Assembly: GCA_007119395.1 (NCBI GenBank)
Contig: SKPS01000219.1
Location: 1 to 10,145 of the forward strand
Origin: Lentimicrobiaceae bacterium
GTDB taxonomy: Bacteria > Bacteroidota > Bacteroidia > Bacteroidales > SKPS01
Direction: 5' to 3'
Length of the DNA: 10,145 bases
The notes beneath the pieces are model-generated. The model was not told where the DNA came from. It was given only the letters and a program-made list of their open reading frames with translations, and searched no databases. The position numbers and the translations under genes were made by a program. This document shows positions 5,945-10,145 of the stretch, piece after piece. Position 1 is the first letter of the stretch. Every line of letters begins with the position of its first letter.

Positions 5945-6808
5945 CTACCCTTCTCTAAAGTGGAAATCTTTAACCTGCTCGAACTGTTCGAAGCTGTTGA
6001 TGGCAGAAGGGTGTTGCAGCACCTCCTCAGCAGTAACTTCCGGCAATAGATCACCACAGAGTAGCTCTTTTACGAAGATCAGGTTGCTGCCATAATCGTT
6101 GGCTCCTACCAGACGATACCCTTTCCGACGGCCAAGTGCAACCATGGCGGGCGCTGAAGCCCCGTGATAGAGCGGATGAACACCGGGATAACGGTACAAC
6201 GGATCATAAGGCACCACAATGTTGCGCAACCCAAACTCTACATGCGTCTCTATCACCACCACACGGGGTGTGCAAACCTCCAGGGCATCCCAGATCCAGT
6301 AGTCGTTGCCATCAATATCAATCGAAAGAAGATCCACCTCACCCGAAAAATCATGCTTGTCAAGCAATTCGTTGATGTTTTCACGTGTTGCCATGGCATG
6401 CAGAAAAACAGGCTTGTGGTAATACGGATTAGGGTATCGATCGTAGAACTTCTTCCCACGGCGTATGGCTGCAGCGTTGCCATCGATATAAAGACCGTGG
6501 TACCCGAAATGGAAATAGAGGTTGGCGCAGTTGCTGTTCAATCCATCATCAGAGCCAATTTCAACAAACCGCCGGCTCTTCATCCCAATCACAGATAGCA
6601 CGTACAACAGCTTGCCATCCTCTTCAAACTGCGAAAACACCCTGAACCCTGCCTCTTCAATGCCGGGCACCCTGCCCGCTTCGGCACAGTCACGGTAATA
6701 GTGGTATAACCGGCGCTGTGATACCCCCAGTGAGGGCGAAAACCGATCACGCAAATAGAGGTAGTAAAGCCTTGAACCAATTATATTTTTTAGAAACCTG
6801 TTGAACAT
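5945..6808 (-). CDS. FkbM-like SAM-dependent methyltransferase-fold protein
   Basis: A 287-residue protein counted from ATG 6808. Residues 60-200 have the class I methyltransferase order of motifs: RFVEIGSDDGLNSN (80-93) as the glycine-rich SAM loop, GLYIDGN (105-111) with the acidic residue after strand 2, DLLSIDIDGNDYWIW (159-173) as motif IV, and VVVIETHVEFG (183-193). This layout resembles FkbM-type O-methyltransferases, often found with polysaccharide or natural-product genes. The substrate is unknown, and methyl transfer is inferred from the fold. The open frame extends upstream to a TTG at 6865, but that TTG lies inside a TAnnTTTG promoter box, so ATG 6808 is the better start. There is no signal peptide. 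First gene of a pair with the EamA transporter. Confidence 0.8.
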   Translation of the reverse strand: MFNRFLKNIIGSRLYYLYLRDRFSPSLGVSQRRLYHYYRDCAEAGRVPGIEEAGFRVFSQFEEDGKLLYVLSVIGMKSRRFVEIGSDDGLNSNCANLYFHFGYHGLYIDGNAAAIRRGKKFYDRYPNPYYHKPVFLHAMATRENINELLDKHDFSGEVDLLSIDIDGNDYWIWDALEVCTPRVVVIETHVEFGLRNIVVPYDPLYRYPGVHPLYHGASAPAMVALGRRKGYRLVGANDYGSNLIFVKELLCGDLLPEVTAEEVLQHPSAINSFEQFEQVKDFHFREG

Positions 6809-6862
6809 CTTCGTGTTATTGGGGTGCTGATGAATCGGGTTTGTGTTGAGACAACGGTGCGG

Positions 6863-6870
6863 CAAAGGTA
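6863..6870 (-). promoter_or_regulatory. -7 box (TACCTTTG) of the methyltransferase-EamA operon
   Basis: Read on the minus strand, 6870-6863 is TACCTTTG, an exact TAnnTTTG match. The -33 position has only a weak GTTC-like sequence. Transcription would start near 6855, downstream of the TTG at 6865, which supports the ATG at 6808 as the true start. Confidence 0.55.
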
Positions 6871-6907
6871 AAAATTAACGTAGAAAATGAACTTTACCGT
6901 TAGAGAA

Positions 6908-6939
6908 TTGTACAGGTTCTTTAAAGGATTGTATCTTTA
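6908..6939 (+). promoter_or_regulatory. Probable promoter of the 6963 gene (TTG-N21-TATCTTTA)
   Basis: TTG at 6908-6910 and TATCTTTA at 6932-6939 match the Bacteroidota consensus in all but the last base. The implied leader is very short, under about 20 bases. Confidence 0.45.
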
Positions 6940-6948
6940 CCTCATCAA

Positions 6949-6954
6949 AAGGAG
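6949..6954 (+). promoter_or_regulatory. Shine-Dalgarno AAGGAG of the 6963 gene
   Basis: AAGGAG ends 8 bases before ATG 6963. Most genes in this window, as in Bacteroidota generally, have A-rich leaders without a Shine-Dalgarno site, so this one is unusual and fixes the start. Confidence 0.55.
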
Positions 6955-6962
6955 CAGAAAAA

Positions 6963-8123
6963 ATGGCAGCATCGGTTCAACTGAGAAAGTTTCTATTGGT
7001 GCCGTTGTGGTTAGTTTGTTGGCATGCCGCAACGGGTCAGGTGGTCACGCCTGAGAGCCAGCCTTCCAATATCCTTTTGCCGGCTACCAACATGCCACCA
7101 TTGGAGGTGGAGGTTTCTTCCATTCCTGTTGATGAAGAGATGATGGATGCGATGGGGTATTTCAATGCCTCTTCGGTCTTCCGGCTCTTTTACTCTGTGC
7201 TGCAGGATGCGCGATCGCGCGACCGTTATCGTTTAAGCCGTCCGCGACAGCAGGAGTTGGATATTATTGTGAAGCGTCTGGAAGCTTCATTCCCGATGAG
7301 CTTTGAGTACCACTATGCCCAATGGCTGAACCATCCATTCGATACAGCGAACGCCTTTCACCTGCATGAGGCGTACCGGCTGGCGCCTGAGCCATCCATA
7401 CTTCTCGACGACAAGGTTGCGCACTATGAGCTGATCAATGACCTTGAAAAGAAATCGCTCTATTGCAAACTGATATACCAATCGAGGTTGTATGATTCTG
7501 CCATCTACCACTATGCGCACAACCTGCTGCGCTCGGTGCAGCCGGGTGCCTTTCTCGTGACCCGGGGTGAGTGGGATACCCATCCTGTGTGGGTCCTGCA
7601 GCACATCTTCGGCCAAAAAACCGATGTCACCATTCTGCAAATGGATCTTTTGCACCAGGAACACTACTTCAACAGAGTGATGGAACCTTTCGCACTGCGG
7701 CGCGGCGCCTACCGAAGATTCCTGCACAACAAACCCGCATTCTTCCGTGAACTGGCAGAAGCATCTTCCCACAAACAACCTGTTTATCTCTCGCTCACCT
7801 TAGACCGTGAATTCCTTGAAAATACGGCTGACCTGTTGTACAATACCGGTCTGGCCATGAGGCTCTCTGTAGAACCCTTTCAAAACCTTGCCATCCTCGC
7901 TGAAAACTGGCAATCGTTTTCAATCCAACACCTGGAACAGATCCCTTCTGACCCGGAGATCGCCGGAATGATGGGCAACTATATTTTCCCGATGGCATTG
8001 CTTTACCAACAAGCTGTGAGCAAGGGGCAGGAGAAGGATGCCTTGGAGTTCAGACGACTGATGCACACAGTGGCTCAACAGGCAGGCCTCACATCAGAAT
8101 TGGAGCAATACCTGCAGCAGTGA
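6963..8123 (+). CDS. Exported protein of unknown function with a helical-repeat-like body
   Basis: A 386-residue protein. The N-terminus has a basic and hydrophobic signal peptide (residues 1-25), probably cut before Gln26; the Cys in LVCW does not fit a good lipobox. I see no further strong membrane helix, so it should be periplasmic or outer-membrane associated. Residues 60-190 are rich in helical, TPR-like segments (for example WLNHPFDTANAFHLHEAYRLAPEP, with SLYCKLIYQSRLYDSAIYHYAHNLL following). Residues 190-240 (GAFLVTRGEWDTHPVWVLQHI, then DVTILQMDLL) resemble the loop after the membrane domain of DUF2723 (TMEM260-like) proteins, which typically reads G-A-I-L-F-T-G-D-N-D-T. That likeness is from memory and may not be homology. 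It is divergent from the methyltransferase operon and 153 bases upstream of the sigma factor. Its function is unknown. Confidence 0.75.
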   Translation: MAASVQLRKFLLVPLWLVCWHAATGQVVTPESQPSNILLPATNMPPLEVEVSSIPVDEEMMDAMGYFNASSVFRLFYSVLQDARSRDRYRLSRPRQQELDIIVKRLEASFPMSFEYHYAQWLNHPFDTANAFHLHEAYRLAPEPSILLDDKVAHYELINDLEKKSLYCKLIYQSRLYDSAIYHYAHNLLRSVQPGAFLVTRGEWDTHPVWVLQHIFGQKTDVTILQMDLLHQEHYFNRVMEPFALRRGAYRRFLHNKPAFFRELAEASSHKQPVYLSLTLDREFLENTADLLYNTGLAMRLSVEPFQNLAILAENWQSFSIQHLEQIPSDPEIAGMMGNYIFPMALLYQQAVSKGQEKDALEFRRLMHTVAQQAGLTSELEQYLQQ

Positions 8124-8201
8124 CGCAAAAGTATGTTCGTGTGTTTGATGATGCCCAGCCGAAGAGATATTGACAACGAGTTCTTTCAAAGAGTGGTGTG
8201 A

Positions 8202-8234
8202 TTGGAACGATCATTGAAAAAGGTGGTACATTTG
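8202..8234 (+). promoter_or_regulatory. Promoter of the sigma/anti-sigma operon (TTG-N22-TACATTTG)
   Basis: TTG at 8202-8204, a 22-base spacer and TACATTTG at 8227-8234 match the housekeeping Bacteroidota consensus. This suggests constitutive or sigma-A-driven expression rather than obvious autoregulation. The TTG is also the furthest upstream possible start codon of the sigma frame, which it most likely is not. Confidence 0.6.
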
Positions 8235-8276
8235 GGGATTGAAAAGGGAGCAAAAGAATCACGACGGAAGGGTAGC

Positions 8277-8915
8277 ATGGTGGCAGGAAAACAGATCGAA
8301 CAGCCTGATATCACAGACGAGGAGCTGATGCAAAAAGTTCAGCGGGGCGACCGTACGGCTTTTTCTTTGGTGTATGATCGTTATGCAGACCAGATGATGC
8401 GCTATTTCTATCGGTTGTTGTGGCAGGATGAGGAGCTGGCGGGTGATATGGTGCAGGATCTGTTTCTGAAAATCATTCATCGTCCCAAGCTGTACGATCC
8501 GGGCAGACCCTTCAAAACCTGGATCTTCAGTGTGGCCTCCAACATGGTCAAGAACCAATACCGGCACGCCACCGTAAGAAAGGAAGCGGATGCGGAACTG
8601 CGCTATGCCATGCCGTCAGCCACCGCAGGTGATGAGATCACCACCGGCTTGGACCTTTCAGTCTTTGGCCACTCTTTGGAACAGGCGCTCAACGAGTTGT
8701 CAACAAAACACCGGGACACCTTCGTGTTGCGGTACAAGGAGGGGTTGTCGGTGAAAGAGGTGAGTGACGCCATGGCGTGTTCAGAGGGGACTGTAAAGAG
8801 CAGGTTGTATTACGCTGTTCAGAAGCTGGCTACCAGACTTCAACATTTCAACACCGTGGAGAAGCCTGATAGCATTGGGGTGGTTGCCCCTTCAAAAAGT
8901 AATAAAGCATCATGA
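8277..8915 (+). CDS. ECF-family RNA polymerase sigma factor
   Basis: A 212-residue protein from ATG 8277. Sigma region 2 spans about residues 28-98: AFSLVYDRYADQMMRYFYRLL, then DEELAGDMVQDLFLKI (the core-binding and -10 recognition helices) and FKTWIFSVASNMVKNQYR. Region 4 spans about 136-187: ALNELSTKHRDTFVLRYKEGLSVKEVSDAMACSEGTVKSRL, a helix-turn-helix for -35 recognition. There is no region 3, which is the ECF layout. It directs RNA polymerase to a special set of promoters when released from its partner. The frame is open upstream to TTG 8202, but those bases contain a complete promoter, so ATG 8277 is chosen. The C-terminal 20 residues are a polar extension. Its TGA overlaps the next ATG (ATGA at 8912-8915), indicating translational coupling to the probable anti-sigma factor. 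Confidence 0.93.
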   Translation: MVAGKQIEQPDITDEELMQKVQRGDRTAFSLVYDRYADQMMRYFYRLLWQDEELAGDMVQDLFLKIIHRPKLYDPGRPFKTWIFSVASNMVKNQYRHATVRKEADAELRYAMPSATAGDEITTGLDLSVFGHSLEQALNELSTKHRDTFVLRYKEGLSVKEVSDAMACSEGTVKSRLYYAVQKLATRLQHFNTVEKPDSIGVVAPSKSNKAS

Positions 8916-9889
8916 CGAAGCACAGAGAAGAGATACCCGATGATGCCCTGTTTGACGGAGAAGCGATGGAAGCTTTGCTGGAGAGGGATTGGCATGATCT
9001 ATTGCCGAAGCAGCGTACATTGCTGGAGCATATGGGCATATCCGAAGAGCAGTTTACGGCGATGCGTGCAGTGGTGCTGTCGGCAGCAGAAGATGCAGAC
9101 AGTGCAACGTTGCTGAAGGCACCAGCGAGCATGAAGGGGAAGCTGCTGGAGCAATTCGACGAGGTGCACCCTAAGGGCTCCTCTTCAAAGGCAGGGCGTG
9201 TTGTGACATTACGACAGGTTAAAAGATGGATCCCCCGGGTGGCAGCCGCCATAGCCCTGCTGCTGATGGTTGGCACCATCTTCCTGCTCAACAGATCAAC
9301 GGATGAAGGGGTGGTGGTTGATCCTGACCGAATGGCTTCAACTCCTCCCCCACCCGAAGAGCACACACCGCAACCTGATCAAACGTCTGCCTCCACCGAT
9401 ACCGTATTGACAGACCCTGTTGCCCTTGCTTCATCCGATGCATCCGATCATGCGAAAGATTTTTACCCGCAGCATCAATCCCAAATTGAAACAGAAGATA
9501 CAAGGGAGATGGTTGCCATGTTGGAAGAGGAGCAAGAGACGGATACACACCCTCCGGTTTTCGCTGAAGTGTTCATGGACGAACTGCCGATCGATGTACT
9601 GAAGAAGGACAAGAGATCCCGCACTGAGGAACCGGTTCTGAAGGCTGTTGCGGAAGCGGCTGATGAGGCCCTCTCAGAAACATCTTACGACATCGGATTT
9701 GAAACCACCGTGATAGCAGCAACTGCTCAGCGCGATCGTCGGATCGGGTTGCGTAGGGCGGCGGCCCGGAGAATGGAGGTGGCAGATGCTGAGAGAGAGG
9801 ATCAACAAGCTGCCAAAGAGCCGCTTTCGCCAGCCAGACCCGCCAGCAAAGACCCCGAACTGTTCCGGTTCCTGTTCGCCTGCCGGTAA
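8912..9889 (+). CDS. Probable membrane-anchored anti-sigma factor
   Basis: A 325-residue protein coupled to the sigma gene through ATGA. The cytosolic part (1-106) is helical and acidic-to-mixed. One membrane helix follows at about 107-126 (WIPRVAAAIALLLMVGTIFLL). The remaining 200 residues would be periplasmic: a Pro/Thr/Ser/Asp-rich linker (about 130-180, including PPPPEE), an acidic stretch with LEEEQETDT (204-212), then a basic and alanine-rich segment (274-289) and the end LFRFLFACR. The topology and gene order fit an anti-sigma factor that holds the ECF sigma at the membrane and senses the envelope. No zinc-binding HxxxCxxC (ZAS) motif is present, and no FecR domain is recognisable. The role therefore rests on context and topology. 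The periplasmic domain is low-complexity and I recognise no family. Confidence 0.75.
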   Translation: MTKHREEIPDDALFDGEAMEALLERDWHDLLPKQRTLLEHMGISEEQFTAMRAVVLSAAEDADSATLLKAPASMKGKLLEQFDEVHPKGSSSKAGRVVTLRQVKRWIPRVAAAIALLLMVGTIFLLNRSTDEGVVVDPDRMASTPPPPEEHTPQPDQTSASTDTVLTDPVALASSDASDHAKDFYPQHQSQIETEDTREMVAMLEEEQETDTHPPVFAEVFMDELPIDVLKKDKRSRTEEPVLKAVAEAADEALSETSYDIGFETTVIAATAQRDRRIGLRRAAARRMEVADAEREDQQAAKEPLSPARPASKDPELFRFLFACR

Positions 9890-9919
9890 ATCACCCATGC
9901 CTGACAAAGCACTTCCCGG

Positions 9920-9947
9920 AACGGAGGCTCACCGGCCATCCGCCGTT
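9920..9947. other. Inverted repeat between convergent gene ends
   Basis: AACGGAGG (9920-9927) pairs with CCGCCGTT (9940-9947) at 7 of 8 positions across a 12-base loop. It sits between the convergent ends at 9889 and 9946 and touches the minus-strand TAA. With no T run on either side, it is at best a weak terminator or a transcript-end stabiliser. Confidence 0.3.
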
Positions 9948-10145
9948 ATCTCTTCATGGCTTCTTCGATACGTGCGATCAGGTCGAGGGTCTCTTCGTAG
10001 GCTACGCCCTCTTTTTTGGCGAGTTCAATGGCTGCCCGTGCTTCGCGCAGGGCCTGGCGATTGTTGCCGGTTTTGTGCAGCAAGGCGGCATAGGTGTCTC
10101 TGAGTGAGTAATTGTTATCACTCTTCAACATATCGGCCACCCTGG
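9946..10145 (-). CDS. C-terminal fragment of a TPR-like protein (possibly thioredoxin family)
   Basis: The frame enters from the right edge and ends in TAA at 9948-9946. About 65 residues are visible and all look helical. The pattern TYAALLHKTGNNRQALREARAAIELAKKEG fits a tetratricopeptide-type helix pair, followed by a closing helix (YEETLDLIARIEEAMKR). Similar C-termini end some Bacteroidota thioredoxin-family and TPR proteins, but nothing here decides between them. A GTG at 10140 is in frame, but the reading frame continues upstream past it, so it is probably not the start. It converges on the anti-sigma gene with a 56-base gap. Confidence 0.65.
   Translation of the reverse strand, partial: RVADMLKSDNNYSLRDTYAALLHKTGNNRQALREARAAIELAKKEGVAYEETLDLIARIEEAMKR

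Noticed and set aside
7209..7220. 12-base palindrome GCGCGATCGCGC, and GGCGATCGCC at 1728-1737
   Set aside because: They resemble HIP1-like GCGATCGC sites, but only two occur and both are inside coding sequence; no evidence of function.

Overview
The window looks like chromosomal DNA of a member of the Bacteroidota, at moderate GC. Three things support this. Several genes are preceded by the phylum's -7 promoter box TAnnTTTG, often with a TTG about 19-22 bases upstream. Secreted proteins have signal peptides with a Gln just after the predicted cleavage site. One protein ends in a type IX secretion (T9SS) sorting domain. No RNA genes, insertion sequences, CRISPR arrays or phage genes were seen.

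Layout. 1-1429 (minus): the 5' part of a large secreted protein that runs off the left edge, with a signal peptide, a Fibrobacter-succinogenes-type paralogous domain and tandem PKD-like repeats. An in-frame TAA sits exactly at the signal-peptide cleavage junction. 1605-2936 (plus): an exported thioredoxin-fold protein with a CGNC motif, divergent from the repeat protein. 3117-3596 (plus): a small cytosolic protein of a conserved but functionally unassigned Bacteroidota family. 3788-4597 (plus): a cleaved-adhesin-like T9SS cargo protein with its own promoter and a strong terminator. 4825-5007 (plus): a 60-residue membrane protein, overlapping tail to tail with the next gene. 6808-4984 (minus): a two-gene operon of an FkbM-like methyltransferase followed by an EamA/DMT-family transporter. 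6963-8123 (plus): an exported protein of unknown function. 8277-9889 (plus): an ECF sigma factor translationally coupled (ATGA) to a single-pass membrane protein, the probable anti-sigma factor. 9946 to the right edge (minus): the C-terminal end of a helical-repeat protein.

The cell envelope is the common theme: two adhesin-like secreted proteins, a periplasmic thioredoxin-like protein, an exported orphan, a transporter and a sigma/anti-sigma pair. The genes do not form one obvious pathway. I see no clearly new multi-gene system. The observations most worth checking are the nonsense codon in the repeat protein, a long dyad centred on the -33 element of the small membrane-protein gene, and two TTG 'starts' that turn out to be promoter elements.
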